DNA from: Brugia malayi
Lineage: Eukaryota > Nematoda > Chromadorea > Rhabditida > Onchocercidae
Assembly (NCBI RefSeq): GCF_000002995.4
Contig: NW_025062475.1
Location: 13,920,687-13,984,686, forward strand
Direction: 5' to 3'
DNA: 64,000 nucleotides
Shown: positions 40,932-53,990 of the stretch, piece by piece
How the letters are laid out: each line of letters starts with the position of its first letter
Position numbering within the stretch: position 1 is the first letter of the stretch
The notes under the pieces: generated by a model
Databases searched by the model: none
The model's input: only the letters and a program-made list of their open reading frames with translations
Told to the model about the DNA's origin: nothing
Program-made: the position numbers and the translations under genes

Positions 40932-43900
40932 TTAATTAATGCAATCATTAATATGAACGCATATGCCAAATTCATTACGAACATAATTTTTCATAGCCAA
41001 ACATTCACAGCGTGGTGAGCCACATTCAGTTGGACATTTGACAAATTGCATTTTGCATGTCCCTTCACAGCCACCGCAATATGTGAAAGTTTCATTTCCT
41101 GGACATTTCATATATTTTGGAGCTGAAAATTTAATTAATTAAAAATAAAAATAATATTAAATTAATTGAAATTTAACAAAAAAAAAAAGAAAAAAAAACT
41201 CTGAAGAAATTAAATGACAATTTATAAAATAATTTATAATTATTAAAATATTAGATTTCTTTTTTTTTTTTTTAATTTTATTATCTCTATCTTATTTATT
41301 TTTAAATGTGAAAAACAATCATAATATTTACTATAATTCTACCGTTTTTTTTTTCCCATTTTTTATATGGAAATTTTGTCTATTTTTGAAATGAAAATTT
41401 GAAAGAGTAATTCAAAGTATTAAATTAAATAACTTTTATGATTTTATATTGAATTCTTCCTAAGTTAAAAATTAACTGTTGAATTTTCTAAAGCTATTTA
41501 AACTTCATATAACATTTTATTCATTTCATTTAATTGTTTATTGTAAAGCATTTTATTTCTTAATATTACTCTTCAATTTAATCCATCCATTGGTAATAAG
41601 TAAATAAATAAACAATTTTTATTTTTTAAAATCGATTTCATTTTTAAAAAATTGATCGATCAGTATTCTGTAAACAAAATGCTGATTGATTGAATTTATT
41701 TTTAAAAAATTTTTAATCATTAACAGGAAAACTTACGCATACAGTGTTCCGGTTTTATGCATGCACCAACTTTTTCTTCCATTACATAGCCTAATTTGCA
41801 AAAACAACCCTCTATACAAGCATTACAATTCGTTTCTTTTTGCTTACCACAGATTTCCTGACATGGACTTCCGCATTTCCGATACACTTCATTTTCAGGA
41901 CATTCTCTTGATTCTACAACTTGTATTTTCCATTTTTCAAATGAAATATGATTAAAATTACAAATCAAATTTTATTGCTAATTAAAATACTAAAAATAAA
42001 AGTTAAACTATTTTTTTTTCAATGTTCCTACATAAATACATAATTATGAAGTGTTAACTTGAAATTAATAACTTAAAATATGGAAGAAATCTTTTTGTGA
42101 TTTAAAAAATAATTAATTAACTAAAAGTTCTGACTTGTCATTTATGTAAGAGATATATTTCAAAATCATTTATAAATTACCTTTGCAACTATCTTCCGGA
42201 ATGCATTTATCAAGATCCAGAACATAACCCTCTTTGCAAAAACAACCATCAACACAATGTTGTGTACAATTTTCCGGCAAACCATTACATGTCTTCGGAC
42301 AAGCTGTACCACATTTTCGGTATTCCTGATTAGGTCCACATATTCGGCTTCGTTTTTCTAATTTATAACAATAATATAAAGTTGAAATTCTTTTATACTT
42401 CAATCAAGTTTGAGTCTTTATTCAATTATCTCTAAAATTAACCTTCAAAATCTGGAAAAAAAAAAAAATAAAAGAAATTTAATTATGATATTAATTTTTG
42501 TATAACTTACTTGTATCGCATAATTCCGGTAATATACAACAACCACCTTTCTTTTCACGTATATAACCTTCTTTACAGAAACAACCTGCTAAACATTGCT
42601 TGCTGCATACTATCGGTTGTCCAAAATCATCGCAAGTTTCTTCGCAAACACTTCCACATTCTTTGAATTCCTCCGTTATTGAACATTCCTTTAGTACTAA
42701 ATTTAAAAATTCATAATTATTTATCTGCAATAGAATGATACATTTACATTTCTAATTTGTTAATTGTTAATTGTTCAATTAATTATTGCTAAATAAGAAA
42801 TTATGTAAAGTGTTGAATGAAAAAAAACTATTTTCTTTCACCCTTTTGTTTTCTGAATTAATTTTAATTTATTTCCTTAAATTAATCAATTTTCATTAAA
42901 ATCTAGATTATTTTTTTTTTTTTTTTTTTTTTACATTAAAAATTGTAAGCAAAAACAATTAAATGAAGTAATGAATATATTCGCTAAAATTATTGGAATA
43001 TCAAACAAAAAGCAAAAAAAGAAAATGAACTAATTGTAAAAGTAAAATTCGATAAATTTTTAGCTTTTTTTAACTTTAACAATAACTTTACTCAAAAAAA
43101 AAAAAAGGAACTTTTTAAAATATAACAAATTTTTAAGAATTAATAAAAAAGAAATAATCGAAAAACTTATTATCTTCCAATGGGCATTCCTCTTTCTGAA
43201 TACAATTTCCATTTGATGCTCGACGAAATCCCAAAATTGCTGGACATTCACATCCCGGTTTATAGCATATATTTTGACATTGTAGCTAAGAAATTAATAA
43301 TAATAAAAAAATTTTTTTTCAAGTAAAAAAAAGAACTTCTTGAATTTATTTAAAAAAAGTTTAATTTCATAATGTAAATGCAAATAATTTCCAATAATAT
43401 TTCTTTTCTTTTTTCTTTTATAACTTCAAAATCAAAAAAATAATAAATTTCAATTTTAGCATTTTTTTTTTTTCTGTAAGAATTGAATATTTTTTATTTT
43501 GTTTTTCTTTCACTTTAATATTCAATGATATGATATGATATGAAAGCAATCAGAAATGAAACAAACAAATTCATCCTCATCACAACTTAATTCGCAACCA
43601 GTACAATTAGTCCACACTTCATTTTTCATACATTTTTTTTCCACTGCAATATTTTGTCTTGATAACAAATCAAGTGATTGATCATTTAGTGATATTTGTG
43701 ATTGATCTCGTTGTTGTGTTCCATTTTCCAATGATAACAATGTTTCATTATGCATCGATGGTAATATCATCTTAATAAATTTTTAAGGATATTTTATGAG
43801 GAAATAATAAAACATATATTTTTTGCTTTGTTTGTTTGTTTGCTTTTTTTTTTCTTTAATGAATTTATTAATTTTAATAATTTAAACATTATTTATCTCA

Positions 43901-44176
43901 AATTTTATTAATTAATGAATGTGTGTATTATTTAAATTCAAACAAAAAAAAAAAAAAAAAAAAAAATTGGTACAATATATGTGATTATATCTTATTTTTT
44001 GTTCGTAATAATTTGCATATCATTTTTTGATTATCAAAATTTATACAAATTATATCTTAAAATTTTCTAAGTAATTTAAAATTTAAAAGGAAAATTTAAT
44101 TACTTACAGCATGGCTGATAACGATGAGATATAAATTAATGATAATTAGTTGAAGGATGCTATCCTGTATTGTCAT
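40932..44176 (-). CDS. Secreted protein with five TIL domains (probable protease inhibitor)
   Basis: TIL (trypsin inhibitor-like) domains are small ten-cysteine folds, many of which block serine proteases. Exons: 44108-44176 (hydrophobic signal, MTIQDSILQLIIINLYLIVI then SHA), 43567-43770, 43167-43285, 42511-42696, 42181-42357, 41737-41913, 40932-41122. Domain 1 is split over exons 2-3; domains 2-5 have one exon each with phase-1 introns, a classic shuffled-domain layout. Exons 4-6 carry the GCFCKEGY or GCFCKLGY core. Exon 2 begins with an N-glycosylatable, Ser/Gln-rich stretch before the first TIL. The joint between exons 3 and 4 does not keep phase: exon 3 ends two bases into a codon, exon 4 needs one. 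A small exon may be missing or a donor misplaced, so the length (about 320 aa) is provisional. An acceptor-like tttcag lies 14 nt before the ATG. Inhibitory targets cannot be inferred. Confidence 0.85.
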
Positions 44177-46164
44177 TTGTGATAGAACAACTGAAATTTG
44201 AAAAAAAAAACGATATTTATCTTTTTTTCAAAAATTAATTAAACATTGATAGCATCAGTAATTGCTCATATAACAGTAATAACAAATTAAATTGATGAGG
44301 ATGAATGCTATAATTATTGTATTAGCATTAGCATTTCACACTAATAATTAAAATTAAAAAAAGCAGTGATTAAAATTAAAGAAAAAAAAAAAGGATTAAT
44401 AGAACTGAATGAATTGATCATATTCATTACTTACTACTTTAAACTAGTTATTAGATATGAAAAGATGTTGAATTGGCAAAAAAAAAAAAAAAATTGGAAT
44501 TTAAAATAAAGCATTAAGATTAAAATCAAATGTTAAAGTACCAAATAAAAACTTAAGTTTTAAATGGAAAATTTTTTAAACAAAATTAATACAACGAAAA
44601 TATATTATAGTACAAACTTGATCCAAGCATTTCCCATATGTTCCAATTTCAAAATAAAACTTATCATCTGATTAGTGAAGAAGGAATGTATTAAATTAGG
44701 GCATAAACTATCAATCATCACATCTTTCAGATCCTTTTCTCTATCAATTTTAAATTATAATTGAACTAGCCAATATTTCACTTCATTACACTGATTTTAA
44801 ATTTTGATATATACGAATATTTGTTATTTACAACAGTTAGCCTAATTTCTCGATGTGATCAAATCAATTTATATCATAAATATTCCATTTACGTATTTAT
44901 TTCAAATTGGGATCATATCACATATTGACTTAAAATATTCAAATTTCAATTGGCTGCTAGTTGAAAAATAAAGTTTAAATTGTCGATTGAAAACAAACAA
45001 AAAAAAAAAAACATTAAAAATTTGTGAATTATAGAAATGCAAAAAGTAGCGAAATTGAAATTTTGAAAATTTAAAAACTTTGTAATATTTTTTTTCTTTT
45101 TAATTTCAATCAAACGGCCAAACGTTTTAAATAGCCCTCTTTTTTTTTGTGTGATATCTTTTGTAAAATAAATTTTGACAATTATACAAAAACCAATTTT
45201 ACCCATCTCATTCACCTTTTTTTCACCCAACATCAAAATTAAGTGCGGGGAAAAACAAAAAAAAAAAAAGAGTTAAAAGATCTGATTCGATGATTGTTAC
45301 GGGTAAATTTAGTTTTTAATAAACATAAACTCATTATTTAGCAATATTTTAAATTATAAAATAAAGCATAAAATTCAGCGAGAAATTTATAAATTTGTGA
45401 AAAAATAAAAATTCTTTTAAAATTAAATTAATAATTTCTTTTCAAAATTTGAAATGAAACAATGAAAAAATTTATTATATGAAATTAATGAAAATAAAAA
45501 AAAAAAACAAAACTTCTCAATAAAATACAATTTTTTTTTTCTTTTTTCTGTATCAATCAATCATTTTTTAATGAATTGTTGAAAAGTGCTAAAAATTGAT
45601 GAATATTTTAAATTATATTAGAAAAAAAAAAAAAAAAAAATCATTCAATTAATACAAACATGCTTCATAGTTTAAATAAATTAAATAAAAAGCAATAATC
45701 TTGGATGAATTCGATCGATCATATCAAATTATAATACTTATATTTGTTTTTGTTTTTTGTTTTATTTCTAATTATAAGAAAAGATTGTAAATTATTAAAT
45801 TTAAATTTATATTGCTAAGATTTTTTTTTTTTTGTATTGCTTTATATATTACACTAATTCATTCAAAGTTGAAATTATTTATTATTTATAAAATTATATA
45901 CCAATCATATGATCGAGTGAGAATATAAGTAAAGTCTTTATTGCTGATCGATTTTTAGTATTGGTCATTTGAATGCGAATACCACTGACATATATATGTG
46001 TGTGTGTTTATGTGCAGATGGACAGTGGTCACTTGAGGTGGAGCAACTCATTTGCAGTTTTCTTTTATCGATTTACCAGCAGTATAGGTTGTCTCGACTC
46101 ATTGTGACTTTTCATTTTCATTTATTTATTTTTCTCTCTTTCATTCTCTCTTCCAATTATAGCA

Positions 46165-46202
46165 ATATTTAATCAATGAATGAATCAGTCAATGAATCAA
46201 TG

Positions 46203-46237
<35 letters not shown>

Positions 46238-46245
46238 GAATCAAT
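46165..46245. repeat. (CAAT)n tetranucleotide repeat
   Basis: Units of aatg/aatc repeated about 18 times. Confidence 0.9.
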
Positions 46246-47345
46246 TCTTTGTACTCTTTAAGTTGTAAAATGGGTTAAGATTAAGACTAAATCAAAATTT
46301 TCATTCATTAAAATCAATCAAATTGACTGATCAGAAAAATATATCAAAAGTTTTATCATTTTCAGTGTAAAAAAAAAAAAAATATAAGATGAATCAATGA
46401 ATTTTTTTTTTCTTCTTTTTTCAAACATTTAAATGAATTTAAATTAGCGCTTCTTAAAGAAAAATAGGAACAACATGAAATAGAATCTGGTTTGAAGGTA
46501 GATTGATGGTTGTTCATGGTGCCAAGTGGTCTGTTCATCTCTCAACTTCACTTGTTGGTGATTCATCAATATTGGTTGTAATGTCCGGTTTGTCACACTA
46601 CTCCTAAGCCATCAATTTCTTATCATTTCTCTCAATTCCTTATCATTCCATTTTCCCATATATTTATCCTTCTTCTTCACTCTAACAAATATTGATGATA
46701 AGTTTGATATTATCAATTTTTTTGAAATTGAAAAAAAAAAAAAGAAAAAACATTACAGACACATACACAAACACACACACACATACACAGACAACAAACA
46801 AAGAAATGTAATTTGATAGTTATTAGAGAAATGATAACAAAATTGATTGGTTAAATTTGTCATTTTATTAAAATAAACTATTATTAAAATCGATTTGCAA
46901 GTGAAAATCGATGATTTATATGGAAAACTGCAAAATGATTAACTCAAACATATTTTAAATATTAATTTTTCTTTTTTCATAGAATTTATTTGGCTGGTAA
47001 TCATTTAAAATTGTAATTTCTATTTATTTACTTATTTTTTTTTTCAAGTTCCTAGTTTCAAATTTTTACTATTAGTATATGATTTGATTGATTTATTATG
47101 ATAGAGAAATAATTTTTGATTATTTAACGTTTAAACTAGAAAAAAATTATGATGTATGGAATGGAAGTGAAAATAATAGGAAAGTATTTTTTTTATTATT
47201 GAAAACAAATTTTTTGGAATTTTACATGCAAATGTAATGTCCAAAATTAGGACGTGAAAGTTCATTTGGTAATGTTTCACATTCATTGTTTCTTATAATT
47301 TCTGATTTCTATGATCATTATTCAATATTATTGCAATTTCTTTAT

Positions 47346-47386
47346 ATTATTATTATTATTATTATTAATAATAATAATAATAATAT
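47346..47386. repeat. (ATT)n-(AAT)n palindromic microsatellite
   Basis: An ATT run turns directly into an AAT run, giving a perfect self-complementary hairpin. Confidence 0.85.
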
Positions 47387-47927
47387 GTAATATACACCAT
47401 TTATTAACTTGTTTAGCCAAGTAATAATTAACTTATAATTAATTCATTCATTTATTTTATGATATTTGTGTAGCATTGAATGAATTGAGTACCAACTGAT
47501 TATTTTTACTATATTTCGATTTTTTACATTTTTCTACCTTTGTTATTATTTTTTTTTTTTTTAAATCATTGATTGAAAAGTTGAACAGAAAAATAGTTTC
47601 TACAAATTTTTATCTGTTCATCTATCCAAATTGATTAGTTGATAATATGAATGTCTTTTTTTTTTTTTTTTTCACTGCATTCCTTTCAAATTTTAGTTTT
47701 CCTTTCAAACTCAAATTCATTTATTCATGCGGTGGGAACAATTACATTACCAAGATTTGAACAGATTTACAGGATGAGATTTCAGAATTAATCCGAACTT
47801 TATTTTACTTAAGGTTTCCGAGCACTCTTTAATAGTTAAGAATAGATGTAAACACGAAAATCAAATATTTGAAACGAGATAAATTTTACAGAAAACATTT
47901 TAAAGAAAATTATTTTACAGGTGCTGA

Positions 47928-50900
47928 ATGGATGGAGTTTCGGAGGGTGTACAATATACAAATAAATTTTTTTGGCATCAACGTAGCATAGATTTGATTG
48001 GCAATGGAGCTTTCGGAAGAGTAAATTTTAAAATTGAAAATTCTAAAATTAGAAATAAAAGGTTAAATGAAATAAGTGTTAGAAAAGGATTATAATGTAA
48101 TAATCTCTTACTAGAAGTAAGAAATGTTCGTTATCTATGAATCGTATCTTTCGACGAAGTGACATAATGATATATGACAAACACTATGGTAAGAGATATT
48201 CCACTTGCCTTGTTTCGATTTAATCTACCTGAGAACTCGAAGCTAGGTAATATATCTGTTATTTCTCGATACAATAATTAATTTCTTTAAATAACAGGTT
48301 CATAAGGGTAGAAATCAAGAAACAGGTGAATTTGTGGCAATCAAAACCTGCAATAGATTCAATACTCAGCAGCATGCTCGTGAAATTGAAATTTTACAAC
48401 AAATAAGTTCTCCACATATCGTCAGATTTATTGCATCTGATACGATTGATCAGAAGGTACATTTCTATTGTCAAATATAGTATTAATTACTTGGAGTTCA
48501 TAAAATAATATAACTAAGAAATAATAATTTAGTAACTAAAAATAAGGTAATGAAGTTTTCTAGAACATGAATTTAAAGTCAAAGTTTTTTAGAACGTAAA
48601 TGGAACTAAACAGATGGTGCTAATTATGGAATTGGCTGATGGCAGTGTACGAGATGAATTGAAAAAATTGGAAAATATGTTTGGTCTGTCATACCAAATT
48701 CTTTTGCAGTTGATCGACCATCTCGGTACCTCCTTGTATTGTTCATTTTATGTTACTTTAATTTCTTCTCTTTTATATTTCTACTTTATTTCCCGTCATT
48801 TAGTTTATTACATTTTGTTTCACTTCATACAATATCAAATTTTGTTGTATTTATGTTCTTTCAATTCTGTGTATTTTGTTTCACTTAAATGTCTGAATGT
48901 ATTTATTTCGTCTGATTTTGTTTCAGTTTGCCGTGCATAATATTTTCTAATTAACACTACATCAAATATAAATTCATCAAGCATGCACATATTGTTTTCA
49001 TATGGTTAGCATTGAATTCAAAGATATATTGATAATTTCTTTTTTTTTTTCTTTTCAGAAAAAGGACTATCATATTTGAACTCAAAGAAAATTGCACATC
49101 GAGATGTAAAGCCAGAAAATTTATTAATTTTCAATAATTCTGGAAGGTATATTTTTCACTCGAAAAAAGAAAATTGTTCTAAAAATAGCTGTTTCAGTTT
49201 TGCAGTTCTCAAACTCTTCAATAATAATACTAATAATAATATATGGCTTTTCCATCCATATTTTGACAATATGCAAAGTTTTTCTGTTTTTCCTTCCATG
49301 TCAGGATGATCTTCAAATTATGTGATTTTGGTGGTTCACGACTCCTTACCGATAACTTTCAGCCGTTACATTCCATTTGTGGTACACCGGGATACCTTGT
49401 GAGTTATTGTCAGCTATTTTTTTTCTCCTATTTGTGTAAAATAAGTTTTATAATATTATTAATGTGGAAAAATGATACAAAGGATTCGTTTATCTTTTTT
49501 TAAAAGAAAATTTTACTTTATATTTTGAGTTATATGTATTATATATTGGATTGTTGCCTTCAATGCCCATAATAATATTATGATCAAATATTTTATTATT
49601 ATCTGATATCACTTATTTTCTTTTATAGAATGAATATTCAACTGCCAATTTAGCTCGTAAAACAACGACCTTGACTTATACAAAAGATGAATGTGATCTG
49701 TGGTCAGTAGGTTGTACGTTATTCGAATGTGCAACCGGTATTCTGCCCTTTGTACCAGCAAAAGGTAAACATGAATGAAAATATATGTACATGAATAAAA
49801 TTTATCAATCTGAATTAGATTAATGATTTTATAAAATTTTGGTTAAATTGTCTTTGAAAATTATTTGACACTTACTCAATTCAATATATCCATTATGATC
49901 TAAACTTTCATCAAAAATAGAATTCATCCTCGAATGGCATTTCATTATTTGTCCTTTGTTGATTCCTTCTTAGGACCAGCAGATACACCTGGAATGTATA
50001 ATATGATGATTAGTCGACCATCAGATGCCATATTTGGTAGGGTGAGTGAGACAGGTCAATTTTTATGGCAGAAAGATTTCCCAGATGGACGTTGTTTATA
50101 CCCAAAGTAAGTTGTTTCCTATATATATATATGACTTTTCTTTTTCTAAATGAATTCTGAAACTTTAGAAAATTTGCTTAGCAAATAAAAAATCTGTTGT
50201 ATTTAGTTACAGATATGGAAATATTTGTCTTTTTTTTTTTTTGTAAAACAATATTTATTATTAGTTAAAACGAACTAAGTAGTTATGTTTTTCAGGAGTT
50301 TTCGTCGTATTCTGAGTGAATTTATTCGGCGTCTTTTTGATAGACGTGAAGCAACTCGTCTCACTTTCAACGAATTTGATGAAATGTGTAAAGAACTGTT
50401 AAATATGAAACGAATACTTGTTTTTAAGATGAACATTTTGTGCTTAGAGGAGTACTTCGATACTTCAACTGTTGAACATTTTGAGAGGTTGAGAAATTCC
50501 TAATCCAGAAACTTCTAAAGAATTTTTTTTTTTTTTTTTTGAAAAATTTAAGTTTTCAAAAAGGAATTATCTTGACTCTAAAAAAATCGATATGTTAATT
50601 TGTAATATCAGTTACTTTTGAATATCCTGGTCTTTGTATTTTTCTAGATCCTATTTTGATGTTTATGTGAAAGCTGATACGCCAGCGCATGATCTAATCT
50701 GTCTGTTAACACTTCCTACTGGTTCTGCGGTTGTCTATAAATCACCTCCATTTCCTGTGGGCTTGATCGATCACTGTTCTAGTGTTATTGTTATGGGATT
50801 GCAGAATAACGAAACTTATGCTTTACCGATCAAATTACCGGAACTAATCGGTGAGTTGTCCTTCTTATGTTTCATATTCTAATCTAATTTAATATATATT

Positions 50901-53900
50901 TAAAGTTAGAATTCGTATTAGTTCATGCATGCTTAATGCATCCTTCCGGTACTTATTTTTTAATCATTAGCAAAATGCTTAACACTAGTCTCGTTGTTTC
51001 AAGTCACATTCACATTCTTTTCTACCCTTTCCGAATATCTTGTTTAATAGCTAATGATTAAACTTTATATAACGAAGAGAAAATCAATTTTTCAATATTA
51101 TGAAGAATTTGTTGTTTAATGATGTTTAATGTAAATGTCATTCGTAACATAAAATGATTTTTCCGCTTTTAATTGAAGTGAATAAATAAGCGATCGATAT
51201 ACATATATATATTCATGATCAATTCAAATCTGATACAATTTTCAGTTCATTCACCGTTTTCGCAATGTAATCATGAGCCAACCTTTCATGAGATGAAACT
51301 TGCTGCTGCGAGTACGTTAAGTGTGGAACGACAAACATATGAATTACAGGATGCAATACCAACTGTTATTGGAATTTTGCGTACAGTATATGCCAAATTA
51401 TTAAAAGAAGCTGAAATTTTAGCGCATGATTGCAATTTTGCAAGCCGTTTAGCGAAACAATTACGTTTATTGTCTAAGGCAATTGCATTGAATAAGGAAA
51501 CAGCTGAGGAACGTAAAGCGGTTGAAAATAATGCACATTCGGTTGCACGAGAATTGAACTTTATCGGCGGTGCGTTATTTTTCTTTTATTATTTTTTTCT
51601 TTTTTTTTTTTGAAATGTGTATGTTTGAAATTATCATGATTTGTTGTAACTAATGACTAATGATATGATATGTAACTAATGATAATGATTATGATTATCG
51701 ATTAGTTCAAGTTGATTTATCTTTTCAAATGTGATATGACCATTTGTCGAATGCATTGCGTATGCAGTTTCGTGTTCAAGACAATCATACTATAATCAAC
51801 TATTTCCCATTTGCAACATTTTTAATCGAAATTTTGTAGCTATTGTTTTTCAATTTATTAGTAAACTGAGAAGTAACTGCTCAATAGTGAAAAAAATATG
51901 AACGTTAAAGTAACCAATAAATCAGTTAATTCCATTGATGCATCAGAATCACGTAAGTTATCATTGTTGCCATAGCAGTGAACGAGCTTTATGAATTTTA
52001 ATATGATTAAAGAATTTGAATAATGAATTTTATAATTAAAAGAAAGCAAAAAAGTTTGATTGTAATTTTTTTTTGTTTTTGATACGACAAAAATTTATTT
52101 AGTTTTTCAATTTTTTTTTTTTGGAAACATTTTACAGAAGCAGTAAAATGGGTATGTAGTATGTTGCAACAAATTGATGTACGTATTGCTGTTATTGAGT
52201 CAAAACATATTGTGAAAGAACCATCTTTGAAAGGTGAACTTGAAACGGTTGTGGTATGTTTATTGTTTAAGTAATTGTTTTATATAATGAATGTGTATGT
52301 ATGCTAAGATATAATTGATATGTATGTATCATAAGAAATGTTATTAAGAAAAAAGCTTAAAATATATATGCTTTATTATATTTTTTTCTTTTTCGATGTC
52401 ACATGCTGGCTTAAACATTTATGCAATCATATGCTTAATAAGTATTGTCAGATATACCCCAAATATAAGAGCATTCAAATTGCACTTTCTTTATTTCTAG
52501 AAATATCGAACTTTTTTACCATATAGCCATGCTTCAGAAAATGCTTTACAAATGGAGGCCGATAGGTAAGTTTCTTCTTTATTTACGCAATAATTTATTC
52601 GTGAATATCAGTTAATATAATATTTCTCTTTTCAATATATCATGTGTTATGGAATATGAAATATCTTATTCTCTTTGTGGAAAGAAAATTGCTTACAGGA
52701 AATATTTGTTGAATTCTTATGAAAAAGTAGTGAGAAATTATGATGAAAAGTTGAAGCAGCTTAGTGATATCTTCGTAGAACCATTGCAAATGATAGCTAG
52801 GTAAGCTTTATATTTATTTGTTTCATTCTTCTGTAATTCGAATTTTATGATTTATCAAAATTTTGTCAGAAATTAATCATATTTTGTCCATCTCATATTT
52901 TCAATTCCCATCCTTCAGAATTAGCTGTTTATTTTTTTCCAAAAATTGATATACAGTAAAGCGATTTCTCTTATTCAACAATACATCGTTTGTTTTGATA
53001 AATTAACGATATAAATTTATTTCATATTTTTCTTATTTTTTCTCTTTCCATCTCTTTTTCTCAAAAAAAAAAAGCGATTTCTTAAACTTTACGAATTATG
53101 TGATAGTAAACCACTCATTGGTGAAATTTTAAACATTTTTGCCTTTTATTCAAAAAATTATTTTCTCCTGCACATTATGTTGAAATGATCACATTTGCAG
53201 TTAGATTGATTACTTGAGAATATGCTCTGATACGTTGCTTTTAATTTTTTAGAGATATGTTTGATTTATCACATAAACTTTTCAAAACGAAAAAGCAATT
53301 AGACGAAACTCTCCAGTTAATTGCTATCACTGAGCAGACCAATGAGGTAATTATTCATTATTTGTAAGAATGCATCATATTCTGTTGTAATCTTTAATAG
53401 AATAAATATGATCAATGGCAAGAAAAGTTTTAAAAAATTTTTCTCTCAGAAATTTCTTCCGAAAAATTTTCTAACCTTATAAATATTTTCTAGTTTTCCA
53501 TTTGGAAAATTAAATTGTATTACTTTTTAGAAAAATTTTTCCATTTAACAAATCAATTCTAGTGTCGCCTGGAAGCTGCAGAAATAGCAAGTGGGAAATC
53601 AAATAATTCTATATCGAAATCGGCAGAAAAAAATGAACTTTCCTCAGTGTATGCTTCAATATTCTAATATATTTTATTTAAACATACACTTTAGTGAAGT
53701 ATATCATCACAAAATAGTAATGTAAAGTAAAATATCCAATTTATATTTAATCGAAACAATTCCATTAATTAATTTCATTATAATTTAGTAAAATTTATAT
53801 TATTATAATATATATAAGGCAATTTTAGTTTTGTGAAATATTCGTTGATTTGGACACAAGTTAGTACTTCACATATTTATGGTGAAATTTCAGGTTAAAA

Positions 53901-53990
53901 GACTTCGAGCTGCATGCAAAGCAGCAAAAAATCAATGCTTCAATTTCTTTGGCTTTAACAAAAGAATGGCTTCTCGATATGAACGATTAA
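47928..53990 (+). CDS. TBK1/IKK-epsilon-type serine/threonine kinase
   Basis: Sixteen exons join in phase to 704 aa: 47928-48020, 48298-48456, 48593-48725, 49059-49146, 49305-49398, 49629-49764, 49974-50106, 50296-50487, 50648-50850, 51246-51569, 52138-52253, 52501-52565, 52699-52800, 53253-53346, 53563-53648, 53894-53990. The kinase domain has the glycine loop GNGAFG, lysine 47 (FVAIK), HRDVKPENLL (Asp 144), DFG (Asp 165) and SICGTPGYL, with Ser 181 where TBK1 has its activating serine. An IKK-type segment after it (LPFVPAKG, then SRPSDAIFG and FLWQKDFPDG) supports the subfamily. Residues about 345-410 sit where TBK1 has its ubiquitin-like domain; the rest is mostly helical or coiled-coil, as in the scaffold/dimerisation region. 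Vertebrate relatives act in innate signalling and autophagy; Caenorhabditis has one relative, ikke-1. An acceptor-like tttacag lies 7 nt before the ATG. Confidence 0.9.

Larger units (their letters stand above)
44177..47927. other. Spacer between divergent TIL and kinase genes
   Basis: No exon supported. It contains poly-A/T tracts, a (CAAT/TGAA)n run (about 46165-46245), a CA-rich run (about 46760-46795) and an ATT/AAT hairpin microsatellite (about 47346-47386). It should hold the promoters of both flanking genes. Confidence 0.6.
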
